A stretch of DNA of 64,000 bases from Artocarpus heterophyllus (Eukaryota > Streptophyta > Magnoliopsida > Rosales > Moraceae), in NCBI GenBank assembly GCA_025403435.1, contig CM046354.1, positions 38,367,041 to 38,431,040 on the forward strand, read 5' to 3'. Both the position numbers and the translations under genes were made by a program. Below are positions 11,928-22,910 of this stretch, one piece after another; within the stretch, counting starts at the first letter, position 1; each line of letters starts with the position of its first letter. The notes beneath the pieces were generated by a model. It searched no databases, was not told the DNA's origin, and was given only the letters and a program-made list of their open reading frames with translations.

Positions 11928-14900
11928 ATGGAGATGAGCTTGGCCTACGCAGGCTCCCCTTCCAGGCCTTTAAGCTTTAACCATGGCGTTCTTCGCACTC
12001 GTTTTCCGAATTCGACCATCGTGAAGTCTTCTCTTCCCAGTAGCAGCAGCTGTAGTAGTAATACTAGTCTCACTGGTTGTCGCGAAAACAGCAGAAGAAG
12101 AAGAAGAGCCTCGTTTTCCGTGATTAAGGCCTCGAAAAATACGCCTTCCTCGAGACGAACCTTGTCCAGTCACTGGGATGTCGGCCAGGGTGTATGCTCT
12201 GCAACTTCGTCTCCATGGCTGCCCAGATTGGAAGACCTCGACACCACTAATATGCTTCTTCGTCAGAGGATTATATTCTTGGGTTCTCAGGTTTTGCCTG
12301 TTTTTTTTTTTTTCATTTTGGATTTAGAGGTGGAGGATTCGACCCCTTTGCCTTACGCTGGAGTCGGAGTCGGGTGTGAATTTAGCTTTATGCTATGCCT
12401 GCAACCGCCTAATATTTTTGCATTTGAAATCAGCCATAATTCTTTTAACTATCTTCTTTCTTCATTGCGTTGTTGTATTATGATTAATTCAAGAGTTGCT
12501 CTTAAATTCAAAGAAAAATGATAAAACAGAATAACGGGGAGCACTTTGGAGATTACTGTTCTTGATTTTAAAGTTATGAGATTGAAATGGGAGTTGTGCT
12601 ATAGTTTAGTTGCCAACCAGAGGACTAATTATTTTGTTAGGGTTAATAACAAAAACCACCCTATATCTTATCGAAATGCCGTTTTACACATGTTTTCCAC
12701 AAGTTTTTCCAATTGTGATTTAAAACTTCAAACCCCCTTGGAGAGTTTTAACACCATTTGTAAATCGTTGGGAACAAATGCAATATTCTTCAAAATATGA
12801 GGTGAAAATGAAAATTCAATAACATCATGAACCTGAAGGAGGTTTTGTTATTGTTTGGTATTTGTATGAATAACCATCATTTTCTGGGTTGAATTCTGAA
12901 GTTATCATTAGGCTTTTAGTTTTATGCTGTCACTAACTCACCGGTATTTTTAACATTTTGAAGTTCAAGCCATATGAAAATTTGGGACCTGTCTATAAAT
13001 TTTTTGTTGAATTTACACAGAATTTACCTCTTCTTGTCACTAATGTTGTTTCTTTAAATCTTGAGAAATGGGTTTTGCTGGTTATTGGTTATTATGATAT
13101 AGTTTAAAGCTAGACGAAAGTATAGCTTAATTTGTGACTTTTCGATTAAATTGTTATTATTTTTCTTGTTTCACTCATAAAATTTAGTTCCTTTTGTCAT
13201 GGATTTTATGTAGGTGGATGACGTGACAGCAGATTTTGTGATAAGCCAGCTTTTGTTTCTGGATGCTGAAGATTCTAAAAAGGATATTAAGCTGTTTATC
13301 AATTCACCTGGTGGATCTGTTACTGCTGGTACGTTTCAAAAATGCAGTTAAGAACCAAGATTCTTATATGCTTAGATGCTTTTTTTTTTTTTGGTTTTAT
13401 TTTCCTCTTGAAGCACCAAGCTAATGAAAATTATAGTTAAACCTCCGAGTATAGCTTATCATATATTTTATCTTCGATTTTTGTGTTAAGGTATGAGACT
13501 GCAAGTGGAAAGAAAGTTCATTTTCATTATACAGTGTTGTTGCAACGTATTTTCAAAAGAAACACATCTGAAGATTGCACTTTAAAGAAAAACTTTACTA
13601 GCTGATTAAAACAAGTATTATATTGGTGTATTATCATTAACAATACTTAAATTTATAAGATAGAGTGGATGAATGAGTTTGGTTATAGATCAATGATAGA
13701 GTGGATGAATGAGTTTGGTTATAGATCAATGCCTTGTACTAACTGAAGTGGATCTGCCTTGGTTGATTTTGAGATTTGCATGGTGCATTAGCTGTCACTT
13801 TTCCTTCATGAGTTGAAAGTTCCTCGGCTTAACTAGATCATTTTATTTGAGGCAAACAGCTTTTTCATCAATGTAAATGATTTAGTATGTAGATGTCTCT
13901 TTCACTTACAACATTTTTCGCATCCTAAGATTAGTGTACTTGTTGTAAACCCCAATATCTGTGAATCAGGTGGATAAGATTTCTCTTAATAGGTGTCTTT
14001 CAACTTCCTCAATGTAGTAAATTTTACACCTAACAAGTTAAAAGTTAAAATGTCCAACTATCCAAACTATATTGCAGGAAAATCCTTCAGAGAATTGATT
14101 TGAAACCTGATATTTCGATTCATCCAAGGATTGTTGACGTGTTCAGCAGTGCAAAACTTGTAACTGTTTCAACCTGATTCTGTTAGAACCAAGGCTTCAA
14201 TTTTATTGAATTGTCCATTGAAATCTCTCAGTGAGAGATGATCACACTGTGAATTCTCTTAAACAGTCAAGGCACACTGTGAATTCTCTTAAACAGTCAA
14301 GGCCCTAAGGGAAGGGGGGCCTGAATTCCATAGATGGTTCATGATACCATTTAAACATGGGGATGTAAATGCAGTTTACTTCTACCAAGAGTTTGACCAG
14401 AAGAACTGTTGAGTTCCTTAAATGGTCCTATGTTAAAATAAACTATGGTAGCAATGTGCGTGGATAGCAAATGCAATTGGGATTGTAGCATTGTTTCTTT
14501 GAGTAATCTCGTTTCAAGTTTCTGGCTCCATTTTTTTTTTTTTTAATTCTTACCATATCATACTTGGTTGTAGGAATGGGAATATATGATGCAATGAAAC
14601 TATGCAAGGCAGATGTTTCAACTGTTTGCTTAGGGCTGGCAGCATCCATGGGTGCATTTCTTCTTGCTTCTGGCACAAAAGGAAAGAGGTTTTGTATGCC
14701 TAACGCCAGAGTGATGATCCATCAACCACTAGGAACTGCTGGAGGCAAAGTAAGTACATTTTTTCTGCCTATTATTTTAAAAACTGATTTTGTTGATGAG
14801 ACTATATGTTCAAATTCAAGGTGCTTGTACTTGATCGTTCTACAGTTTTCTTTTATCATTTCTGTTGAGAATCTTTCATAGTTAAATCTGTGCCTGCTAA

Positions 14901-17647
14901 TATTGTGAGATCTAAAACAGGAATGGATCATCAGAATTGAACTTAGGCAAGGGTTGGAGAAGGAGAAGAGAGTTTATTGGTGTATAAGATGACGGGTAAG
15001 ATATCGTAAGACCTGATAGGACTTGGATAGTTAGTCGGTATAGTTAGATGGCTTAATTGCGTGAGAGGAAGGATTGATGTAACGATTAGTAGTTGCTGTT
15101 GTTAGGTTGTTAACTGCTGTTAGTAGCTAGTTAGAGTATAAATGGGAGGATTAGTAGCTAATGATGGGATTAAGAAATTATAGGGAATTGGACACTTGCT
15201 AATTTTCCAAGTGAGGAGGTCCGTGTAGTTCCTTGAATCAAGGTTTTAAAAGGCGAAAACGGGGACTGAGGCGTTTTGTCTAATTGAGGCGAGGCGCAAG
15301 CCTCAAGGCGGATTGAGGCTTAATGTAAAATAAAAAATTCAAAAAGTTGAATAAAATTCATAAACATGCCATAAAATACACACTGAGTTCATCACAAAAC
15401 TATAAGACACAATAAGAAAGTGCACAAAACACATACAATATAATATATATGCTATTGCTCTTCTTATATAGTTATACTTACATGGCTTTTATAGCACACA
15501 AGATGGCTCTTTTTTTTTTTTGAGAAAACGAAACAACTATAGATCTAAATAAATAAAAAATCACGTACTACTTTCTTTATATAACTTTTATTTTATATAA
15601 CATTATAACTTTTGTGTAACACCTACTTCTATAAAATATATATTACTACAGTAGCTGTAAGAGGGGAAAAAGAAAAAAGAAAAAAAAAACCCAGCCTACG
15701 GTAAAAAATAAAATAAAGAAAAAAAAAACCTAAGAAGTGAGGACTGAGGAGGTCAAAATCTGAAGGTGGCTGTTGTCGGTGGGTCGTCGCTCTGGTCACT
15801 GCTCATAGGGCAATGTGCTTGAAAGTTGCAGGGGTTGAAGATTAAGAGAGGGTCGATGATGAAGAAGGGGGCAAATGATGAAGAAGATGGTAGACTTGGG
15901 GTTTGAAAATCTATTTGCATATTTTGATCAGATCAAAGCCCAATTTTGACATTGAGTTGACTTTCTTTAAAAGGGAAAAAAAGGTTGGGTTGAAAACCGG
16001 CTCAAAATAGCCTTCAATCTAAGGCTCACGCCTCATAAGCCTTGAGACGTTTTCGCCTCAAGGCGCACGCCTCAATGGAAAAAGGCGTAAGCCTCGTTCA
16101 AGCCATTCAAGGCTTAAGCCTTGAAGCGTTGATTGAGCGCCTCAAACTGAGGCGCACCTCAAGGCATATGCCTCGATTGCCTTTTTAAACCATGCCTTGA
16201 ATTACTACTCAATTGTATCTTAGGGTTTGATTCTTTCAATAATAAAGTTCCCTTCTCTTCCTATCACTGCTTTGGGTTGGAGTTCAATTGAGACCCTTTA
16301 ATCTAAATGTTGTGAGTGCAAAAATTGCACGGAAATTTTTTTTTCTAAATAATACTTAATTAGATTTATTCTTCCAAATCAAGAATTCTTAGGATATCGA
16401 GAGGAAAAATTAGATCTGCAGAAGGGATTTGTCTAACAATGATGTTGGAAACGTTTCTATCCAAATGACTCCATTTATTGTATTTGTTGAAATCATTTAC
16501 TGGGCTGGGAGTTTCCGAAATAATTGTTAATACTTACTACTTACTACAATTAATCAATTGCAACAATTGTTAGAAACCCAACTGACTTAATAGACTCCAG
16601 TCTAATTAGGTGAAATAGCCATAGAAGGTAGCATAGGTTTCATCTGACAAATATCTGGCTATGCAATGAACTAACATTGCGAGAAAAGGAGCATTAGGAA
16701 ATACGTCTTTATTTAATTTAATACGCTAAAGTTGCCACGAATCTAGCTGGCATTCCTTTGGACGGACTTTTTAGCTGTTTGATTCTTGAACTTAATTAAC
16801 CCCATTGCATTGTTGCGTCAAAGGTGTTTTCCATACTTTTTATTATGTCACTATGTTTTTACATCTGCAAGGAAATGAATATACCGTATAGTTTATGGAA
16901 TACTGGCATTACAAGTTTAAACACAAGTCGCTTTGAACTGAGTGATTTTGTTACATTCGTGTGTCAGCCACCATTATTTGAATTATTGGATCATAGAACA
17001 CATGATTTGATAACTACCACGTGAGAAGGCACGCATCTGAAGACACGTGTCATTACTAATTTGTTTTATTATTACAATCAACCCATACTGATTTGTTTGA
17101 GATTGATACATGTGTTGACGGGTCTGCTGCAAAAGTCTTTTTGTTTTCAATTGAAACTGCTTGTGCTTCAGGCAACAGAAATGAGTATACGAATCAGAGA
17201 AATGGTGTACCACAAGATTAAGCTGAACAAGATACTCTCAAGAGTGACAGGGAAGCCTTTAGAGCAGGTCGGCCAATGAAACAATATTCTCTTATGATAT
17301 TTTCGTTGTTACAATGTCCAATTAGTTACCTTATGCTTCATTTTATGTTTCTGAAGTCCATATATCGTTCTCTCTTGCAGGTTGAATTGGATACGGATCG
17401 TGACAATTTCATGAATCCCTGGGAAGCAAAGGATTACGGATTGATCGATGCAGTGATTGATGATGGCAAGCCAGGATTGGTTGCACCGATTGCAGATGCG
17501 GCTCCTCCACCAAAAACAAAGGTGTGGGATATGTGGAAAGTTGAGGGGAGCAGAAAAGCTAAGAAGAATTTGCCGTCCGAGACTAAGATTCTAGAAAACG
17601 GATATAATGGCGGCCAATCCGAAAAGGAAACACCTGCGTCTGTATGA
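11928..17647 (+). CDS. CLPP3: Plastid ATP-dependent Clp protease proteolytic subunit (CLPP3-like)
   Basis: This is a nuclear gene for a serine-protease subunit of the chloroplast Clp core. Coding exons are 11928-12290, 13214-13328, 14574-14749, 17172-17267 and 17381-17647. All introns are GT-AG; the total is 338 aa with no break. Residues 1 to about 75 are Ser/Arg-rich and look like a transit peptide. The ClpP fold follows: [69 protein letters not shown]. The triad Ser184, His209, Asp258 is complete, with the 25 and 49 residue spacings of E. coli ClpP. The C-terminal extension with [15 protein letters not shown] is typical of CLPP3, which supports that paralogue over the ClpR or other ClpP subunits. 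Intron 3 (2422 bp) holds a hAT-type insertion; intron 2 holds two short tandem duplications. The 5' flank contains an LTR fragment. Confidence 0.95.
13659..13730 (+). repeat. 36-bp perfect tandem duplication in CLPP3 intron 2
   Basis: The unit beginning GATAGAGTGGATGAATGAG occurs twice without a mismatch (13659-13694 and 13695-13730). The identity points to a recent duplication. It lies deep in the intron and away from the splice sites. Confidence 0.9.
14243..14302 (+). repeat. 30-bp perfect tandem duplication in CLPP3 intron 2
   Basis: The unit CACACTGTGAATTCTC... is repeated back to back (14243-14272 and 14273-14302) with no difference. It lies about 270 bp before exon 3. Confidence 0.9.
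15239..16194. mobile_element. hAT-type non-autonomous transposon in CLPP3 intron 3
   Basis: The 956-bp element is bounded by terminal inverted repeats CAAGGTTTTAAAAGGC (left) and CATGGTTTAAAAAGGC (reverse complement of the right end). An exact 8-bp target duplication CCTTGAAT flanks it (15231-15238 and 16195-16202). Eight-base duplications and CA-G termini are hAT hallmarks. Both subterminal regions are packed with GAGGCG/CGCCTC-type repeats, presumed transposase-binding motifs. There is no transposase frame. The flanks (about 14920-15230 and 16203-16310) may be an older LTR-like repeat into which it inserted, but that is uncertain. Confidence 0.85.
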
Positions 17648-17832
17648 GGCGTGCGACAAGGCTTGTTTTTACTTCTTTCCATCAAGGGGGATGTAAACAA
17701 GTACTTTGTTTAGTCTGTGATGTTCATTTCTAAAGCAGTCATGTTATATTCAGAGCCAAAAAAAAAATGTCGAGGATTTTATCGATTAATGGATAGATTT
17801 TCTTGAGGATTGTACTCTTTAGTATACTTTTT

Positions 17833-19182
17833 GTCACGGCCCGTTTTACGGTCGGAAACTTGAAGCAAAATAACCCTGGAATTGCCATGAAAAACAATAA
17901 TAAAAATAAAATCAGTGTTTTGTGAGGGCATAAAAATCAATAAACAATGAAAATAATTTGTGTACAATTTTTTTTCAAAATAGCATAGCATCAAAAACTT
18001 ACTTCTGAGCAAGTCGTACAGGACAGTTACAATAACAGTTACAACAGATACAAATAATTAGAAAATTACTTGAATTAAGCTATGTAGGATATCATAATCC
18101 CTTTCCTGGTAGCCCAAGTATTTATTTTTTGGAGTTTTGGTTAAAGCTATTTTCAAGTAAAAGAATTTCTAAATGATTTGTTACATCATCTTTTAACAGA
18201 TTTTCACAAGGTTTTACCCTCTCTTGGTTTGTTGGAAAATGAAGAATATATATATATATATATATGTATATTTATATATGTACATGTATATATTTTTCTC
18301 TGCTTAGAGAGGATTTTAGTATTTGAAATCTTTTGAAAAAGTTTGTGTGTTTAAACTGTGTACCAGCTATGGACCCACGTTTATGGAAAACAAATATTTA
18401 TGAAATAAAGTATTTTCCATAATTTTGGAAAAGGAATTTAAAAGTGTTTTGAGCTTATATTTGGACTTGCCGGATTGCACACACGGTGCAAAGGGTGCGC
18501 GTTGCTGATCGGGGGAATTGTTACGGTACTTGCTGGTGATAGCCCAAGAATACTACACGTTAGTGTAACTAATAGCAGAGACAGATTGTATTGTTGGCAT
18601 TGCTTAATTGATTTTTCTTATACCTGCACGTTCATAGTTCTACATTATTTATTATTCAATTGTCATTTAATTTGCTTTTTAAAGAGGCTATTTCGGAAGT
18701 TGTTTTTGAATAGTTTGACCTTTTTAAACTGTGGTATTTTGGAAAGAAATATCATACGGAGCTTTTCGCTTACATCAATTTATTATTTTTAAAATTTCCC
18801 CACTAAGTATTGAGCAAGTGAAGGGATGAGTTAGCATTTTGAGGTTTAGTGGATTTCAAGATATTTGATGCGTGGTGTTGCTGTAGTTAGAAACAATATA
18901 GTTCAATTCAAGTAATTTTTTTTATTCTGTATTTGTTGTAACTGTATTGTACAATTTCTCCCGAAGTCAGTTTTTAATATTATGTTAGTTTTGAGAAAAA
19001 AAATTTGTACACGAATTATTTTAATTGTTTATTGACTTTTAAGCCCTTGTAAGGCAATGATTTGATTTTTATTGTTGTTTTTTGAGGTGATTCCTCAGGT
19101 GTTGTGGATTTCAATTACAAAAATTTGGGGGTTATTTTGCTTTAATTTTTCATCAGTCACGACCTTGTTTTTGGGTCGTGAC
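17833..19182. mobile_element. Long-TIR (MULE-like or foldback) element downstream of CLPP3
   Basis: The left end, from GTCACGGCCC at 17833, and the reverse complement of the right end, GTCACGACCC at 19182, match for roughly 150-190 bp. Shared landmarks are GCAAAATAACCC, a CAATAATAAAAAT-like stretch, AATCAATAAACAAT and TTGTGTACAA. The internal part has no convincing gene. The flanks ACTTTTT and ACTTTCT could be a decayed target duplication. A further short hairpin (CACGACC...GGTCGTG) sits inside the right terminus at 19158-19181. It starts 185 bp after the CLPP3 stop codon, so the transcript end may reach it. Confidence 0.7.
18246..18298. repeat. AT/TA microsatellite-rich stretch
   Basis: Alternating ATATATAT with TGTATATTTATATATGTACATGTATATA forms a low-complexity block inside the long-TIR element at 17833-19182. 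Confidence 0.9.
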
Positions 19183-19521
19183 ACTTTCTTTTGGGTTAGA
19201 AATCATTTAAACACTTTCTTTAAAAATTTGCAATTTGTTTTTTCAAGAAGATTTAAATTTTCTTTAAAAATTCATAGATTTTTGGTTTATAATTCCCTTA
19301 AAAGTTTAGTTTAGTGGGGACATACAAGAAACAAAATTATTATGTGAATAGAGAAATTTTAAAAAATACGTATTTTATTGATAAATGTATGATAATAAGA
19401 AATATAAAAGCATTATATGGAAAATAAAGCAATAAATAGCGCAAAAAAAAATGAATATAATGATAAAAGCTAAAAAAATTGTTAAAAAAAAGAAGTAAAT
19501 AAATAAACGGGAACAAAATTT

Positions 19522-20536
19522 GAAGGATTTATTACAAAAACTCCCCTTGAATTATAGCTTTTGTAACACTTTACCCTCGAACTTCAAAACGTAACATTTG
19601 CTTCCCTTGAAATATAAATTGTTAACAAAAATAGTCATCTCTTAGAATTTTAATAACAAATTAACAAATAATTTAAAGTTAGGGTTATTTTGATAATTCT
19701 GGTTACAAAAATAACCAAAAAAATTAAAACTATAATAAAGTTAGTCTTTATTGATAAAGTTAGTCTTTATTGATGACTAAAAACAAAAAATCAATTAAAA
19801 CCATTATACCATTGGGATCCTTCTTTTTTGATGTTTGAAAAATTCCTTTAAAATTTTATTTTTCACACCAAAAAGTATTTTAAAATTTTAAAAGTTATAT
19901 AAATTAGTGAAATGAAAGAGAATATAACATAAATATATTCAATATAACAAAAAATATAACACAAAATTGTTAAAGAGAAGACAAGTGATGACAACTTAGT
20001 TGGTCGTAAGTCTATTCACCCTAATCATAGGTTAAGGGTTCGAGTCACACTTAGCTCCACTCAAAAGTAGGTGACATTATCCTTCCTCTTATATCAAAAA
20101 AAAAAATTCAAAGAGAAAAGATAATATTAATAAAATTTCTTTCCTATTTTTGAAGTTTTTATTGGTATTTATACCTTTTAAATTTTTAAAATATTTTTTG
20201 AGGGTGAAAAAAAGTTAATGAAATTAAAAAAAAATCAATAAATCGAAAAAAAAGATTCAGATAGTAGTATGTTTTTAATTTATTTTTTTGTTTTTAATCA
20301 TTAATAAAGACTATTTTTATTATAGTTTTAATTTTTTTTGTTTTTATAACTAAGATTACTAAAATACCCCTAATTTTTAAAATTATTTATCAACTTTCCA
20401 TTAAAATTCTAACAAAAGGACCATTTTTGTTAACATTTCATACTTTAGGAGAAACAGATGTTACGTTTTGAAGTTTAGAGAGGGGAGATAAAATGTTACA
20501 AAGGCTATAGTTCAGGAAGAATTTTTGTAATTAATC
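19522..20536. mobile_element. MULE-like MITE with ~280-bp terminal inverted repeats
   Basis: The left arm (GGATTTATTACAAAAACTCC..., about 19525-19800) matches the reverse complement of the right arm (GGATTAATTACAAAAATTC..., about 20260-20536). The order of blocks is the same: TTTGTAACA, CTTCAAAACGTAACAT, TGTTAACAAAAAT, AGTCTTTATT. Flanking CAAAATTT (19514-19521 and 20537-20544) is a candidate 8-9 bp target duplication. Long inverted repeats with such a duplication fit Mutator-like elements. No transposase is encoded. A tRNA-derived SINE is nested in the centre. Confidence 0.8.
19982..20108 (+). mobile_element. tRNA-derived SINE nested in the MULE-like MITE
   Basis: An A-box-like stretch (ACAACTTAGTTGG, ~19991) and a B-box-like GGTTCGAGTC (20038-20047) lie at tRNA-promoter spacing. 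They are followed by ~60 bp and an A-rich tail (20096-20106). The flanks AAAGAGAAGA (19972-19981) and AAAGAGAAA (20110-20118) look like a target-site duplication. The total length of ~125 bp is short but plausible for a plant tRNA-derived SINE. No family is assigned. Confidence 0.65.
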
Positions 20537-21000
20537 CAAAATTTAATGTCAATTTGTTGAACTTGTTTAGAAGGATGTAAAAGAATCCTTAGGATTGTAG
20601 GAAGAAAAACTCGAGAAGCATTAGTAGAAAAAGCAAGAAGGAGAAAAGAAAAGCAAAACTACAAAAACAAGAAAATTGACCAAAAAATTAGAAATATATA
20701 GGGGCACGTATAAGTAGTAAAAAGATGTGAAAACCTATTAGAACACATATCAAAAGTAGAAAGATATACAACGGCATATGAGAAAATGATAAAGATAACA
20801 TATATAAAAGTCATACGTGAACAAATGGTCAAAAATTTAACATTTGGAAGACAGGAGGATTATTGGTGTCACGTTAAAACATCATATGTCAAATTTATGC
20901 TATTTAAAGTGTTTAGGACCAAAGTAAGATCACCCTAATTTCCTACAAATATATTGCATTTAATAACTTGCTTTGCGACCCCAAAACAAGTGATAAACAC

Positions 21001-21001
21001 A

Positions 21002-21027
<26 letters not shown>
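21001..21027 (+). repeat. 27-base poly(A) run
   Basis: An uninterrupted run of A residues follows a non-descript AT-rich stretch (20560-21000) in which I see no gene. It could be the tail of an old retroposon, but no matching 5' structure or target duplication was found. Confidence 0.8.
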
Positions 21028-21035
<8 letters not shown>

Positions 21036-21039
21036 GAAT

Positions 21040-21857
21040 GGAGTAAATGTCAAATTTTGTAAAATTATTAGTAGCAAATATCACGTATATTTTGAGATGC
21101 TAGCAAATATCACATATATTTTGAGATGTTAGCAAATGTTATGTCTTAAAGTAAGTAATTGTATAGACCAAAATATCCTTAGAATTAAAATACCCTAACA
21201 ACAAAGTTGATTTTTTTTATTATTTTTATTTTTCTTTCTTTTTTCTCCTCTCGTTTTCCTCTTTCTCTCTCTCTTCTGTATCGGTGGCACTATATGGATG
21301 ATCGAACTACAGTCGCTGCTCATCATGATTGTCGGCAGCTGCTCATTTTTATCACGCTTTACTGGTCGCCTCCTTCATTTGTTAATGAGGACAAGAGAGA
21401 TACAAAAGAGACAGGGAGCCAAATCTCCTACTGAATTGAACTAGATCTGCCTCCATCATTCATCGTTGGTGGCTTCAACTTCACTTGCCCATTGTTGTTG
21501 TCTTTGCTTGCCTATCTCTAACGAGTTTGCAGCCATCGCCATTAAATATCGTGCTTTGTGTAACCTAATCTAGTCATAGCATTGCAAGAAGAAGCCAACT
21601 TTGACTTCTATGACGATGAGAACGAGCCCAAGCCTGCCCTCAGACAGCAACAGAGGAGTTATATATAAGAAACGAGGGAGAAAGGAGAGAGAGGAGGAGG
21701 AGAGAGAAAGAGGAGAGAAAACCTTTGTTAAATTGAAGGTATTTTGATCTACATAATTATTTAATTTGAACAATTAAATTAATAAAGGACATTTACGACT
21801 ATCTTAAATTATACATGATATTTGCTACTACTAATTTTAAAAATTTTGGTATCTCCT
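21040..21857. mobile_element. Long-TIR element, possible gene-fragment carrier
   Basis: The left end (CAAATTTTGTAAAATTATTA then GTAGCAAATATCAC) and the reverse complement of the right end (CCAAAATTTTTAAAATTAG then TAGTAGCAAATATCAT) match for about 70-80 bp. The left terminus also holds three ~31-bp tandem units (21071-21140). The centre (about 21290-21660) is much less AT-rich and includes a plus-strand stretch reading QEEANFDFYDDENEPKPALR, which resembles coding sequence of unknown origin. Exact ends and target duplication are unresolved. Confidence 0.55.
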
Positions 21858-21894
21858 ATAATTTCTCAAAATTTGAAAAATTATGGGCCACTAT

Positions 21895-22545
21895 TGATGC
21901 TCTGCTTACTTCGCTGGTGATCAACGCCACATGCGGTTACGCACAGTGGTCGGACGGCCTACCTTGCTCATCTGGGCTTCGTGAGGTGAACCTATAAGAT
22001 GAAGGGTGGATGCCTTGGAGATAAAAGGGGGCAATTGTGTGGTGCCATCCAAAGGCTATCTAGTGCTTAAGTAATGTCCTTGTTCGGTCGAGATCGAGAG
22101 TACAGGTAGGTGAGACAGTCCATGTTACCTTTTAGGTGGAGTAAATGCTCTCTATTTATTGGCCACCACTTGGACCGAGTGCTAGGTGGGTTTGACCCAC
22201 ACTTATATGTCCCATCAGGTAGTGTCAGGTAGTTAGTAACAAGTGTCATGACTCCATAAGAGGGCCAACCCTTCATTGGAGGGTTGAGATGTGGCCATGT
22301 GTTGACCTTTGGAGATGGGTTGTTGCTTGGTTGTAGGCCATATCAGTCCGCCCCAAGCACATGTTCCTCCCAAGAAGGTGACGTCTTACATGGCGGCTAG
22401 TGAAGGCCCTGGGGAGCACCTCAGGAGGAAGTGTTGATTAGAGGTTAGTTACGGATGTATGTGAAAAATAACTATATCTGAGCAGGATGTCCGAACAACC
22501 GAGGAGTGCTCTTTGGGAGAGGCGTTGAGCATACCCCCAATAGCA
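21895..22545 (-). mobile_element. 3' LTR of the Tat-like gypsy element
   Basis: On the plus strand it runs TGATGCTCTGC... to ...CCCCCAATAGCA. It aligns throughout with 33867-34515, including shared blocks GGTGATCAACGCCA, AGGTAGGTGAGA, TACCTTTTAGGTG and GGCGTTGAGCAT. A minus-strand TATA-like AATAAATAG lies near 22155-22165. The minus-strand sequence just before it (CACGAGAGAGC) is a weak polypurine tract. Confidence 0.85.
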
Positions 22546-22755
22546 GCTCTCTCGTGCATCTGGTCGATGCTCAGCTTGGGTGCACTGTGCTTGAGGGGTT
22601 GGTCTGTTGAAGATGGTCTTCAAAGTTATCTTCGAGACCTTAGAATTTAAGAAGGCAATCGATCAAGCTCGGTTAATATGTGTCAGCATGTGATTGGTGG
22701 TTTCCTTGACGGGTGCAATCATAATGCCCTTCAATTTTCACTCTTGACCTTCGGC

Positions 22756-22763
22756 TATAAATA
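22756..22763 (+). promoter_or_regulatory. TATA box of the antisense gene
   Basis: TATAAATA on the plus strand lies about 150 bp before the ATG at 22911 of the antisense reading frame. It is outside the LTR and points away from the gag-pol promoter. This suggests the extra gene had its own promoter. Confidence 0.5.
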
Positions 22764-22910
22764 GTAGTCGACCTTTGCTCATTCAACGTCCATTGCTTCC
22801 AAATTCTTTAGAGTTTAACATCTTTAGCTTCTGAGCAAAAGGCTTGTGATCTTGAAGAATTTTTTAGACCCAATCAACCAATTCACAACAAGTAACTCCC
22901 GAACATAAAC

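Noticed and set aside
12291..12521. Continuation of the CLPP3 first exon to a stop at 12521
   Set aside because: The frame past 12290 reads through a canonical GT donor into a T-run. ClpP homology resumes only in exon 2.
12546..12800. Open frame in CLPP3 intron 1
   Set aside because: No family motif and no splice support; chance frame in intronic DNA.
20001..20050. Functional tRNA gene at the SINE boxes
   Set aside because: No cloverleaf or acceptor stem forms. The A-rich tail and flanking duplication fit a SINE.
21071..21140. CRISPR-like short repeats
   Set aside because: Three contiguous ~31-bp tandem units without spacers at a transposon end, in a plant nuclear context.
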